NCBI GenBank assembly: GCA_000444245.1
Contig: ATSW01001327.1
Span: forward strand, 1 to 24,098
Length of the DNA stretch: 24,098 bases
DNA from: Botryllus schlosseri
Taxonomy: Eukaryota; Chordata; Ascidiacea; Stolidobranchia; Styelidae
Reading direction: 5' to 3'
The stretch's first letter is position 1; every line of letters begins with the position of its first letter. The notes beneath the pieces are model-generated. The model had not been told where the DNA came from, made no database searches, and worked only from the letters and a program-made list of their open reading frames with translations. The position numbers and the translations under genes were made by a program. Below are positions 1-11,225 of the stretch, in pieces.

Positions 1-350
1 AAATTGAGTATCGGAAAATGCTATAGCCATTGCATCCCGAAATATCGACATCTTACAAAACCTAACAAGGCCAATTACTGACAGATCGCCATGAGTTATA
101 TCCAGTTATACATTGCCCGTCTAACTTAACCGCTGTATGTATGATAAAATAAAAGTTGCTCGAGCATATAGCGTGCGGCTGGTTTTGCATGTCGCGAGTT
201 GGATATTGCTTAAATTCTTTCGTACTATCTAACGTCCCCAATGTAAAACATTCTGGGTCTACAGATTTATCACAAACACTTCCATCATCGCAAAAGCGAT
301 TGATAAAATGTTATTTACATCCAACATTGTGACTTTGAGATTAACAATCT
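1..350. other. No recognised feature
   Basis: AT-rich sequence. I see no gene, repeat end or RNA in it. Confidence 0.6.
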
Positions 351-440
351 AGTTTTTGGTCTGACCGAGATGGGGATTGACTCACGACCGACCGATTAAG
401 GACGCCGGACGCATCATCATTACTTTATCTTGGCGGACCT
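351..440 (-). mobile_element. tRNA-Lys-like SINE, copy 1
   Basis: Aligns along its whole length with 6634-6722, starting AGTTTTTGGTCTGACC. On the minus strand it is tRNA-like, with a CTTAATC segment, then GGTCGTGAGTCAATCC as a worn B box. It is more decayed than copy 2. Confidence 0.6.
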
Positions 441-1071
441 TGGCGGGGTCGTGCAGGTCCGCGTTTATTCAAAATACGAGACGAAAGGTATTGCCTAAAA
501 ACTTATCCCAGGCTATATATAATTGTTATCTGTCTGTGTAGTGATCAGATATAGAATAAAAAAACTTGTAGCGACCCAGTTACAGTTGCGGTCGAAGTGC
601 GGCGGATATTTCGGGCCGAGGTTTTATCGCCGCTGATCTTTTTATCAGCCCACTTCTCAGAGTCGCATGTTGGCAAACACCCACGGTTTTACTTGGCACT
701 CGAAATATATTCAACTAAAGGCGAATGAGACGATAATTAGTTTTCTTCTCAGTCATTGTTCATAATCGAAAATGAAGAGCGTCTAGGCGTTATTGAATTC
801 TCGCCATTGGGAAATGAGATAAGATAAGTTACCATTGGTGCGGCAGATGCCATACGTTAAGCTGAAACCTCGACACAGCAAATATATGCTATCACAAAGT
901 AGTGAATATGTGGACCGTTTCGTTATTTGCTGGCTTATATATTCATTATGATTGTTGATGTACAATGTTATTTCCAATTCTCAACTAGTTGCTGGCGATT
1001 ACCCACGACGAGTGTCAGGGTGGTTAATTTTGTTGTTTTCAAGTTTAATAATGAATCCTAATGATCGTCAT

Positions 1072-1112
1072 GTTCATTAGTTTCATTAGCTCCACTAGTT
1101 TCATTAGTTCCA
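1072..1112. repeat. 9-bp tandem repeat
   Basis: About four and a half units of TTCATTAGT with variants TTCATTAGC and TCCACTAGT. Confidence 0.65.
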
Positions 1113-1832
1113 ATCCAATGTACAAAATTATTGCACCAACGGACCGACTGACAAATAATCGCGCGAGGCCCGAAGACAAATTCAAATGGAATTATTTCTC
1201 CCCCAAATACTTTAATTTGATCGTTGATTTATGTTGAACACTTTCCATAAAATCTTTTCTTCGAGATCGTGTTTGATTTTTAGAAAGCGCTTCGTGTTGT
1301 CTCGCGGATCCCAGTCTGAAATTCCCTGCTCTACAGGAAGGTTGTAACCTCATGCTGTCCGTCCGTACCAACCGTGATACATTACCGTCATTAGTGTTGG
1401 GCACGCGATTGATCGTAATCGCTTTCCGAACCCAAATTAGAAAATAAACGTTATATATCGTGTACTTTTGACTTCGTAATCTGATTTCAAACTCCTATTC
1501 CGCTTCGATGTTTATTATTACAAAACAATCTGTCACATTCAATCGACGTCTATTCGAGACGATTCTCGAGGTGACGAATTCATCAGCGAAATACTCTTAT
1601 TGTATATATAGGCGGTCAAGTTGTTGAGTTATTGACATCCGTTAATGTTATCGTGACGAAAAAATAGCACATGAGAAGAAAATGTTCAGCTCGGTTTATT
1701 GTAAAACGTTTGATCCTCTTGAAAACACCACAAGATTACTTACAATGAAAAGATAGGAAAGAGTCGAAATGACTTGCATTATTCTTTGAAATCAGACGCC
1801 CATTTGTATGACGATGAAAAGAAGAGGCATTC

Positions 1833-1857
1833 ACACTGAATCAGGGTTGTTCAGTGT
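1833..1857. repeat. Short hairpin
   Basis: ACACTGAA and TTCAGTGT are exact complements around a 9-base loop. It does not match the histone 3' stem-loop. No function is assigned. Confidence 0.4.
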
Positions 1858-1932
1858 TTTTGCTATTCACGGTGGCATTTCCTTTACATAACCCTATATA
1901 GCGTATGGCTGCATTCCAGCGTAATGGCCTAC

Positions 1933-2085
1933 CTGGTCGGCAAATATCCAGGTTAAATTGGCGAATGGGGACTTCGCATCGCGTGTGCCGTTCTCTGCCA
2001 TCACTGTCTTCTTGTTAAATACCAAGTACGTAAACGTTTCTAATTGTAGAAGCAAAACGGCACACAGCATGGTTACTTTACGCAC
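1933..2085 (-). CDS. Possible first coding exon of a membrane or secreted protein (speculative)
   Basis: From an ATG at 2085 the minus strand encodes 51 residues with a hydrophobic N-terminal stretch (MLCAVLLLQLETFTYLVF at 6-23) and two N-glycosylation sequons (NGT, NLT). It reaches a plausible phase-0 donor, GACCAG|GTAGGC, at 1933/1932. The layout would suit a type II membrane protein such as a Golgi enzyme. No downstream exon could be confirmed. A minus-strand stretch near 1360-1225, after a CTTCCTGTAG acceptor-like site, has a short open frame with no recognised family. This may well be chance. Confidence 0.2.
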
Positions 2086-2992
2086 CGAAATCGCGAGTAT
2101 TGATGTTGGGAAAAGTTATTGAGATTCGTTGTCCAGTCAAGTCTAGTGCGCGAAAGAATTTCAACTTTTTGAATGAATTTTGTCGATAATATCGGTAGTT
2201 GCACATATTACTATCAATGATCTATCCTTGCTCAGCCCATGTGATCCGATTTATCGTTATAGCTGATGGAGAGGGTGCCTTCGAAACTTTTGGGCACAAA
2301 ATTGTTGACTATACATTTCTCGGTTGTTATTAATCAATTTGATGCATGTCTTTTTTCTGTCCTCCCAACAGGATTGTCAGTAAAGGCAAAATATTTATTG
2401 GAATCGCCCGATCGTATCAAAAAGCCTTCATTCGCGAGACGCACACAATTGCAAATTGGTATTATTTTATAGTAGGCATCTTTTTCCTTGCATTTCGCAT
2501 GCATACGGTGAGGCTCAGATTGCATTACTGTATTAGCATCATTCCATGCGCAAATAAAATTTTGATGTGAAATAAAATCTCTCAAAAATTTCTGGTCCTA
2601 CTCGTTAATTCAAATTGCATGTTGGCGGCCACCAATACTCGCTAATTTAACTATTTGCAGACGGTCCATAATTTTCGTTCTACGACGGCAGACTGGTAGA
2701 TAGAAGATAACATATGAAGAACAAGCTATAGGTGCGGTGGCATGTGTCGCGAGGCAAAGTTGATATGTCTGACTGTGGTCCGTTAATCTCGAGCGCTGAA
2801 TAGTAATCATTATGTGGAATGTGCCTATAGATTGACTTGAATGTTGACAATGCTCTATGACTGTGGGCTTACCGTCGAAATATCGTTGCAGAGTTTTGGT
2901 CCGGCATATACTTGGTTGCGTTCTTTTGATGTTTTTACCGAATTTATATTATAGTTGGACAAGTGCGCGTGTGCCGTTCGTATGCGCTACAG

Positions 2993-4166
2993 CAGGGGTG
3001 GGCAAACTACAGCCCGAGGGCCGCATGCGGCCCGCAACACCGTTCTGTGCGGCCCGCGAGAGTCTAAAGAAACTTTTTAAAAATGTTGATAAAATGTGTA
3101 GGCTACTAAAAATCGAAATAATGCATGGACTTGATTTAACTATTTCTTAGTATATTTCACCATGATAATTCTAAAACAATGGTTCTCAAAATGGGGTGCG
3201 TGAAAGCATCAGAAGGGGGGCGCGAAGCTGAGCTCAACTGAAAAAAATTTTCGCGCTACGCGCGATTTACCAACAATTTCAAAATTAGAACTCTGTATTA
3301 AGTATGAATTTCCACATTTCAAAATCTCTCAACCATAGTCGTAACCTTCCATGCTATCAAGTTATCTGTTAGGTTGCTAGCAACCTGGTTGCGTTTTGTG
3401 ATATGACGATATGGGAGCGCGAAATCTTTCACCATCATAAGTGGGGGGGGGCGTGTCTTAAATAGTTTGAAAACCACTGTTCTAAGGTAAATAGGNTACT
3501 TCCTATTTTANTTTTNATGTTCAATTTCTGGCGCGACAGCTCGATCTCAAGGCCCACACNGTTTGAAAGGTTNCAACTGCTNANCATCACAGAAATCCTA
3601 AACGAGATTGACATAATTCGGATCACGAGTGGGATTTCAGATTNGCCACNNCAGTTTTAATTATTTCAGTGATGTGCTTATAAAAACCGATTNGCGCGTG
3701 TCTTANGTAGATTCGATCTCTTTATGCGTAGAATTNAGGCATTTATATTTTATCTACACANAGTAGAAGCTAACATGGTTATGATTCTGTGAGCATTGTG
3801 TGTCCTGGAACTGAACCAAAAGTGAAATTAGTAAATCTATGAACAGATCGCTGCTCACAGATTTATATTTCAATCTTGTTCTAAGAATCGGGACAACCTA
3901 CTTTCATCTCTATAGTTTTGAAAAATTGGTTATTGAGGTCGACCAGCCTATGAAATACCGCCACTTTCTTTCTGACGCGTGTACGATATCATCAAAGATA
4001 AGTTTGTTTTGTTTTAAATAAGCACATGTATTATCTCCATGTCCTCACTATTTAATCAAATACCAATATTGCGTTTTGGTTTATAATCCCATTTCATATA
4101 GTGCGGCCCGCGAACGGATTCATATGTTGAATGCGGCCCGCGAGCTCAGAAGTTTGCCCACCCCTG
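2993..4166. mobile_element. Non-autonomous hAT-type element, 1,174 bp
   Basis: The ends are a 16-bp inverted repeat, CAGGGGTGGGCAAACT. A perfect 8-bp TSD, CGCTACAG, sits at 2985-2992 and 4167-4174. Sub-terminal GCGGCCCGC repeats occur at both ends, as in the widespread CAGGGGTGGGCAAACT group of animal hAT elements. No transposase is visible. Another element is nested at 3177-3479, and the right half has about a dozen Ns. Confidence 0.92.
3177..3479. mobile_element. Nested hAT-like MITE, 303 bp
   Basis: The left end CAATGGTTCTCAAA and right end TTTGAAAACCACTG are inverted with few mismatches. The flanking octamers TTCTAAAA and TTCTAAGG agree at 6 of 8 positions, suggesting an old insertion. 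G-rich sub-terminal tracts occur on both sides. It carries the perfect hairpin TCGCGC-TAC-GCGCGA at 3251-3265. Confidence 0.75.
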
Positions 4167-4174
4167 CGCTACAG

Positions 4175-5789
4175 TGATGGCGTGGAAAACAAATTTACCG
4201 ACGCATTCCTGCTTTTGACACTTATAACTCCCAATGAGTGTTGTGCAGTTTAATTTGATTCCGAATCGAGGCCACAAATTTTCATTTTGTTCGGAATAAC
4301 ATGATTGCTGTGTTTATGGCTACGTGCATTCACTCAGACGTGGCGTACCAATTGGTTTTTGTTTTAGCAAGGTTTGTGTTTCACGATGTAGTTTACGGAC
4401 GCGTTCAAGTTTGACACACACCAGACGTATGGGAAAGGCCTTGCGTTTTGAAGTTTAGCAATTACAAATTCCGTGACACATTTCTACGAAATATTTATTT
4501 CATTCCCCGCTTGGAACAAATCCAGGAGTGTATCTTAATGAGCTTTCTCATCGACGCACTGGATAACTCTGTCTTCCATCGCCTCAACAGATTGCACCAA
4601 GTCACAACAGTGTGTTTGCTATTTTGTTTCAATCCAGCCAGCGCAATCAAAACATGCACTCGCGATTCCTTATAAACATGTCGATGATATTAGCCGTGAA
4701 ATGAAGCCGCGTCCATAACGTGATTTCGAATCCCACGGTTTCTTCAAAAATTCGCAGTGGCTGAGATTGATGCGAAACAAATCAAGTCATTTATTTATTG
4801 ACGATGTAAATGCGACGTAACCTTTATCTAGTCCGCATCACCATTGTTGAAACATGAAAGTATTCGCGTGTTCTATTTTTGACGCAGAGATCGTATCCAA
4901 AATAATCCAACGAATCGTTTGTTATGAAGCGGATCCGCCGTTATTGTAATGGAGTTTGGATATTTCACTTTTCCTCGAAATGAAATTTGCCGACTTCTTC
5001 TACATCTTGCTAGCTTTATGATCGCTGTAATGAAATCGTTCGCATTCTGACAATATTCGGTTCCTATAAGTTGGATGCCCGTCATTTGAGCGATACAATG
5101 AAAATGACACCTGAGTTCGTGACTTTAAAACCGCAAAAACCAACGCTAATCCTAATTTCAGAAAACGTGCTCAGGTCTATAGACAATAGACATACTTCAT
5201 TCAGTCCTCGAATCTGCATGTATAATAACGGCGTCCGATTGTGTGCATGTAAGTCAAGTAGACGTGCGAGTTGTAAATTTGGGGAGGGTTTCAAAATAAG
5301 ACTGTAATTTAAAACCACAACGATCGGCGGTTTCTAAGTTGATCTCTAAACGGAAGCCGTAGGCTCATGATTAATACATTTTGGTAATGCAATTTTGACT
5401 GCTATGACACCTCGCTGTGCTGTTGCTGCTGCTGTCTCTCATTGAGTCTGTTAACTTCAACTATAATATGATATCATTCAGCGTAATAAACGTGTCTGAA
5501 AATCCCGCCCCTGCTATAAACTCTGTTCCCCTGTTATTTTACAACACCAACTGATTACACAGTGATTGCTACGGTGACAAGGACAAGGACCCTGCATCAC
5601 AAGCTTTGAGACGTAGGAAAAGAAAAATTCGAATTTTGTGTAGGTCTTGCAGCTTACAGAACAAGAAATTTGCGATTCAATGTTTTGCTGATATTAAAAT
5701 GACGATTTCCAGCGTTTCACATGAAAAGGGTCTTATGGTCTTGCCCACGCCCAAAAATAGGCTCGTGAAAAACGATGTAAGGGGCATAT
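4175..5789. other. Unassigned sequence
   Basis: No exon with splice signals or known domain was found. Overlapping frames on both strands at 5071-5318 look like chance. A short TGC/CTG run lies at about 5415-5435. Confidence 0.5.
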
Positions 5790-6350
5790 TTGGAGATGGT
5801 GTTAACCGGCATTGCCGGCTTCACATACGAACCGTCTCTACTACGAACTCGCAAATGTGGCCAACACACAACGCCACCAATTCCTAATGCTTCTGGTCTG
5901 GAATTCTCAGCAGCCACAGCAGCCAACAACGCTAACCAGGTGTACGTACTTGGTTTAGGCACCCAAAATACAATAACAAAAACTAACGGCAACTATAGGT
6001 GCAGGGCGGGCATATATAAGCCAGGTAAAAATAATCTGGAATCCGTAGGAGAACATAGTTGCAAAAACGGCTTTGGCGTAGGGATGGTGCGACCACCTGA
6101 ACACGGACCTGTGACGTCGCGTGACGTCGTATTGCTAATTCCAACTCTACATTTCCGTAAAGTAATATATCAATATGCACGACACCTAACGCCGACTTGG
6201 GCAATATTATGCCACAATGCTGTACTACATGCTGATTTCTTTAAAGTTCAGCAAATGTATCGACTGGATCAATCAAATGCAATAATTCCAAAAATCAAGA
6301 TCTTCCGTTGCTTTGTCAACAATTTTGACGAGAACTTACAAGGGATATAA
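5790..6350 (+). other. Unexplained 186-codon open frame
   Basis: The longest uninterrupted frame in the window, starting at an ATG. The peptide has no motif or family I recognise, no signal peptide and no domain pattern. A shorter frame on the opposite strand overlaps it (5717-5992, Ala-rich and hydrophobic). The local sequence holds CAGCAGCCACAGCAGCC and a TGACGTCGCGTGACGTCG doublet at 6111-6128. It could be an exon, a fossil repeat or chance. Confidence 0.2.
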
Positions 6351-6633
6351 GATTACGCCTTAACACCCTAGGCTAGACTCTGGTTACATTGAGTTACATC
6401 AGAGTAGAAAAACGGTTCCTATACTTGAGACAGATATTACCTCGAAAACACGTTTTACAGCAGCCAGCACCCCAATATGACGATATTATTCTTAGCCTGC
6501 ACCATCGTGATGCTTTGGCGACGGAGATGCGATACGAACGTGAGGTCATTTAGTCTATAGCCCGTTTTTTTCTCCTCCATGCTATCCGTGGATACTGATC
6601 GCTTAGCAGGATAGCCGCAGATACCAGTTTTCG

Positions 6634-6722
6634 AGTTTTTGGTCTGACCCAGAAGCGGATTGAACCCACGACCTATGGATTAAGAAGACGGACGCATCAA
6701 TACACTATCTCGCTCGGCATAT
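6634..6722 (-). mobile_element. tRNA-Lys-like SINE, copy 2
   Basis: The minus strand reads CTTCTTAATCCATAGGTCG, then TGGGTTCAATCC. This closely follows tRNA-Lys(CTT) from the anticodon (CTCTTAATCTCAGGGTCG) to the T arm. Not a functional tRNA: arms and acceptor do not pair properly. Its right edge abuts the hAT element beginning at 6734. Confidence 0.65.
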
Positions 6723-6733
6723 GATACCATAAA

Positions 6734-7096
6734 CAGTGGTGGCTTTTCAGGTGGGCGAGGTGAGCGGTCGCACTAGGCCCCCCTGGTCGAAGAGCCCCCC
6801 CCCTCCCCTTAGGTTTTAGCGCTTTTTTCAAGGTTGTAGCGAATAGACGTGGAAATCCTTGTACCAATCAAGAAGATGATTGCGTTCAGATGAGGCAATC
6901 AGCAAATCTTCTCATTTGTAATAGAAGTCCCATATCACGACGATCATCAAGTCTCTATGCATGCCTGTTAAGTTGGTAGGCGAAATGGGGGTCTGGGGGG
7001 CGAAGCGAAGCCCCCCAGAAGCTGCGATTACATACTTATAGCCCCCCCCCCCCTCGGAAGTCTCGGCCAGGGCTCCCAGTCGTAGAGCAACCACTG
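6734..7096. mobile_element. hAT-type MITE, 363 bp
   Basis: Termini are CAGTGGTGGCT and AGAGCAACCACTG (inverted, about 10 of 12). A perfect 8-bp TSD, ACCATAAA, sits at 6726-6733 and 7097-7104. The inside is rich in C and G runs. It contains the perfect inverted repeat CTGGGGGGC / GCCCCCCAG (6993-7001 and 7010-7018) around GAAGCGAA. Confidence 0.88.
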
Positions 7097-7104
7097 ACCA
7101 TAAA

Positions 7105-9654
7105 CATATCAAATCAAGATAGATCCCGCTCGTCTGATACATTTTGTTGCATTAGCCTACACAACAATGCATTCTTTATGTCAATCTCGTTGATGTAAAT
7201 AATTGATTGGTTAGGCACAATTTACTGACTATACGCTCATGTAGTGTATTTCGTTCCTGCTATTGTGTGAGCAGACAGTCACTACATTTTCATACACGGA
7301 AAGCTGAATATTGCGAGAAAACTATCGATCTAATATCGTTTTCAAATTGGCAAGCTGCATGCTTGTTTAGTGCTGAATTTCTTTTGATGCTGTCAGCACC
7401 ATTCGAAGAGTGGTCCGAAGTTGAAATGCCAAGAATATCAACCAAATATGTTATAATGACGTGGAAAATTGAAGTATATAAAAAAGTTCACAGTGCAGAA
7501 TCTATCAAGTTTCGTATGAGAACAACCTCAATATTTCTGAGGTTCACACACCGAACGCGAATGAGAACTTCACGTTCCCACAATCCCTACTTTGGCCGCA
7601 ATGATTAGCTGCAATAACACGTTTATGAAATTTCTGTTGAAATCACAATATCAAGTCTCTGGTATTCGAGAGAGTTCCGATCCATCTATTACGACCATTT
7701 CATCGATTGCATCAACGATTTGTTTCGAACGAATTACCTTCTCGTGAAAATGGTAGAGCTGCAAACAGGCCGAAAGAAAGCACTGTTTGTGCATATATAA
7801 ATGTACTCTGAGAACCGAATATGTCAGAGAGAGAGAGCTCTATCAACGGGATAGAACACAGGGCTTCCCTAATTCAAGTTTGCGGAGCGTAGACCAGTTT
7901 CTCTCGAATTAGTGCACATTATACCAAGTGACCATAACGTTCATTTTGGAGAATAACATGTGCCCTTATCATTGGTAATTAATAATATGAAACACAAGTA
8001 TGTAGCGGGCAACGATCTTGTTTGGTTGATAATAACTACTTTCGCTGCATAAATCTTTCTATGATTCACTCCAGTTAGTCTTGAATTTAAATTCATATCT
8101 GCACAATGCGACTTTACGAAGGGGGCTTATAAAAAGCTCGGCAGCGATAAAACAGTGGCCAGAAATGTTGGCAAAAACCTTTGATATTGATATGTCCAGG
8201 CGCCGACTAGCCCTATATTTGCATCCAGCTCGTTGCGCAAACAATGCGAGCCGCAGAGAATAATATAAAGTAGAAATGCGAATTTACAATCACATGCATC
8301 TCACTAAAGGATTTTTTAGGTCTGGTACGTGAGAGCGATACCGATGTTATTTGAGTAGCGACAATCCTTTACTGCAGATATCGAAACAAAATCATTATGT
8401 GTTATTCCACAAAACGCCTCAACAAAGTAATGGATAATAATATATCCGCCCGAAGTTAACCCATGATAACCGCATGAATCGTCTTAATCGGTGAAGCGCC
8501 TATACATCAGTTCGGTCGAACACCGTATGGGAGCCCAAGGTCAGAGATTGGTATCGGGACAGACGAGGTCCTGTTTAGTACCTGGTCGCAAGAGCTGACT
8601 GAGCTTACATATGTGCGAAATTGCTCAGTATAGGATGTATAAATAACATGTTTACAGCAGCTTCATTCTGATTGCAACTTTCGATTCTGTCATGTATATC
8701 ATCATCCGGTAATTTTTGGAGATAAAAAAAAACAATTTAACATTGTCAAGTCTGAGAATTAATAGTGAAATAGTCGTAGTCGTTGCTATTGTAGTTGGTA
8801 TACGTCGAATAAGTTGATTATAAAACTTGAATTATAGATCGAAGCAGATTTTGTGACTCGAACACAAGCATTAGGAATTATTTTGATGAAATTGGTTCAA
8901 ACCAAAAATTCGTCATTGGATAGCACGATAATTAACTCCCGTCCTCGCAATGATAGCCGTTTGGTATCAATAATGTCTTTACGTAGCCACCTGTACGAGA
9001 CGCCATCATCAGAAGTCATGTAATGTACACGCGCAAGGGGAGCTGCTCTCGAATATCATGTCGATTATGATAACAACCAATCCGATATCAGATTTAAGGC
9101 CGATACCGATAAACCTAGTAACTAACAACTTCGCGGATAACCCCGATATATTCAGGTGATCGTCAAAAGATATGGCATATATAGCTTTAGGTGCATTTCC
9201 ACAACTTCAAATGATATATTTGAATAGCTTTACAGCCATTGCTACGCTTGGGAATGAGATAATCTGGAAATGCGGCATCTGGTCACCTGTAAGATATACG
9301 AAAAAGACCAATATCCTCTGTCTAGAATTCGCAGATTATTGTCCAATGAGTCCCTACAACCATGCTGTGACGTCACGAAAGTTACTTGTGGTACATAATT
9401 TCAATATTGCAACGAACAACACATCGCAATTTATTCACTCTAAGCTTTTCCGCGGACACTCATCGGGAGCCGCCGTCAGTAAATACGGAGATTGCATTTT
9501 GCAATTTGAAATTTAAAGATGAAATAGATCGTGTGACGTAAGAATGGTATAAAAACAACAATGAGAGAATTCACAAAACGAGAGCGTTAAGCAAAAATGC
9601 AATTAGCGCAATACAAAATGGCTATTATATACAGCCAGAAACGCAACATTAATG
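7105..9654. other. Unassigned 2.5 kb
   Basis: Two moderately long frames (7207-7608 and 9172-9516, both +) have no recognisable protein pattern. A short AG microsatellite lies near 7828-7838. A palindromic TGACGTCA (CRE-type) site lies at 9368-9375. No transposon ends with TSDs were found. Confidence 0.5.
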
Positions 9655-10011
9655 ACATACAAGGGGATAATAACGCCAGTCCTTTTGTCGATAAAGAATC
9701 GGTTGCTCGAGTTTTATTATAGTCGATTCGAGAACATTTAAATGGAACAGATAACATCTTCGAGGTAGATTTGAAAATCTGTTATCGTTATACGATTTTG
9801 CCGACTCTGGATAAGTAAGAAGGTGCTGACCTATTGCAGAAATTACATGCCATGGTCTGGTCATAGTCTCGCAAGAAAGGGTTGCTTGTCTGCGATGGGC
9901 TGTCGGAAATAGCATTGGCGTCTGGTTTTCTAATCCGCTTGGGCACATGTTGGTCAATTATTTGTTGCAAATGAAGTGATGTACGACCTACATACCGACT
10001 GTCGCAGCGTC

Positions 10012-10262
10012 ACGTATAATTGTAAATAATACTATACTCTGTGCGGTGGCGAGATAGCGCAGCAACACCAATGGGTGCGGGTTCGAGTACGACCGAGGTC
10101 CGAATTCCGATACCTAAGTGTACCTAGGCTCCTCCTCGCCACCTCATCCGCGTCAGCGGTGTCTTACAAAAGCCTAGAGGTGGGCCGTGCTATAAGTCGG
10201 CAGTTACGGAAAAATATTAAGATTATCGGCCTGGTGTAAATGACCATAGTAGTCGACAAACA
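10012..10262. mobile_element. Insertion splitting the Penelope-like GIY-YIG region, with a tRNA-like SINE
   Basis: On the minus strand the element reads ATKQSIVCFRVFM to about 10263 and resumes as CDSRYVGRT at about 10008. The 250 bp between does not fit the family. It contains a tRNA-like block on the + strand: A-box-like TAGCGCAGCAAC near 10056, and B-box-like GGTTCGAGTAC at 10080-10090. The arms GGTGGCGAG (10045-10053) and CTCGCCACC (10135-10143) are exact complements. The spacing between boxes is shorter than in a normal tRNA. No clear TSD was found. Confidence 0.55.
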
Positions 10263-10521
10263 CCATGAATACCCTAAAACAAACAATACTCTGTTTTGTG
10301 GCAAGTAGTACATCATTCTCTGTTGCAGGCAAGAGAGATGTTGTGGTGTAAACCACCGTAGGTTGTACCTACATGAAGCATTGTCCAATAGAGAATAGAC
10401 GACAATGTTTGCTTCTCAAATATACCAGAGACTTTACCAATCCGTGGTAAATGTGAATATAGTGGACATTTACTTGGTCCAATGAATTTGTTGGCTCTGA
10501 AATTATTTAGTTTTTTTTTTA

Positions 10522-10827
10522 TCAATGGTGGACTTCACAATGTATTCTGGATGTCCGTTGGATCATGAGAGCCCGGTGAACAAACGTTCTTATCAGATTA
10601 GTTTTGCGCTTAGTTGGACAAAATGTATTCCAAGCAATATATTGGCCAGTGAATGTGGCTTTACGAAAGACTGACGTTAAGAACTTCTTATTGAACATTT
10701 TTACGAAGACATCAAGGAATGCAAGAGAATCGTTATGTTCCTTCTTCATCGTAAATTCGTGCGACGGATGAAGCTGATTCAAATGCCTCAAAAATATATC
10801 ACATTGGGACTCTCCGTTAAAGTCCAC
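10522..10827 (-). pseudogene. Penelope-like RT, thumb and connector remnant
   Basis: About 100 residues matching the segment after the catalytic core: LRHLNQLHPSHEFTMKKEHN, SLAFLDVFV, FLTSVFRKATFTGQYIAWNT, TNLIRTFVHRAL. These correspond to family blocks HPNIKFTxExExxxxLPFLD and VYRKPTFTG. Confidence 0.85.
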
Positions 10828-10856
10828 TAATGTTTCATCAACGTACCGATGGTAGG

Positions 10857-11225
10857 CTACATCAATGGTTTACCATTGTAGTGAAATAATTCTTTATCGC
10901 AATGACCTACGAAAATATTAGCAGGTATAGAACCGAGAGGTGATCCCATCGCTAGTCCACCAATCTGTTTATAGATAACTTCATTGAAACTAAATTCCAT
11001 GTTGCAAGTTGCCATGCGCATTAGTTTGAGGAACATGTCTCTAGAAAATGGCGGGGATCGCAAAGAATCACCGTATAGCTCAGTAGCGCAGAATTGTATG
11101 GTCTCTGCAACTGGGACGTCGGTAAACAAACCTGAGATGTCGTAGGAGCTCATAAAGATTTTAGCAGGATCGAGCTTAGAATTTCTTATGGAATCACCAA
11201 ATTTTGCAATGAAAACCTTTGAAAA
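10857..11225 (-). pseudogene. Penelope-like RT, N-terminal and palm remnant
   Basis: Contains the SYDISGLFTDVP block (RT aspartate region) and the GGLAMGSPLG block before the catalytic motif. The conserved YxDD region that should follow is not recognisable between this and the next piece. The frame is open over about 98 residues, with similar sequence continuing upstream to about 11225. Confidence 0.8.

Larger units (their letters stand above)
441..2984. other. Mostly unassigned sequence
   Basis: Apart from the 9-bp tandem repeat, a small hairpin and the speculative minus-strand exon, nothing is recognised. A segment at about 2234-2275 (TGATCCGATTTATCGTTAT, AGCTGATGGAG) resembles 11319-11351, hinting at an old dispersed repeat. 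Confidence 0.5.
9655..11225 (-). mobile_element. Decayed Penelope-like retroelement (RT plus GIY-YIG)
   Basis: The minus strand, read from 11225 down, shows Penelope-like reverse transcriptase in the expected order: KIFMSSYDISGLFTDVPVAE (family: ASFDVxSLFTNVP), IYKQIGGLAMGSPLGSIPAN, then HPSHEFTMKKEHNDSLAFLD, FLTSVFRKATFTGQY and LIRTFVHRA. A connector follows, then the GIY-YIG endonuclease part (CDSRYVGRTSLHLQQ, IDQHVPKRIR, NAISDSPSQ) and the C-terminal FHLNVLEST block. The copy is 5'-truncated, split among several frames, and interrupted at about 10012-10262. Penelope-like elements copy themselves by target-primed reverse transcription; this copy cannot be active. Confidence 0.88.

Noticed and set aside
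534-675. Similarity between GGTTTTATCG...GAGTCGCAT at about 621-668 and 11621-11653
   Set aside because: The blocks are short and their spacing differs (about 39 against 25 bp), so homology is not shown.
5071-5318. Two overlapping opposite-strand frames as a gene pair
   Set aside because: No domain, start context or splice sites support either one.
351-6722. Functional tRNA genes at 351-440, 6634-6722 or 10041-10143
   Set aside because: The arms do not pair as a proper cloverleaf, the boxes are worn or misplaced, and the first two are copies of one dispersed repeat.
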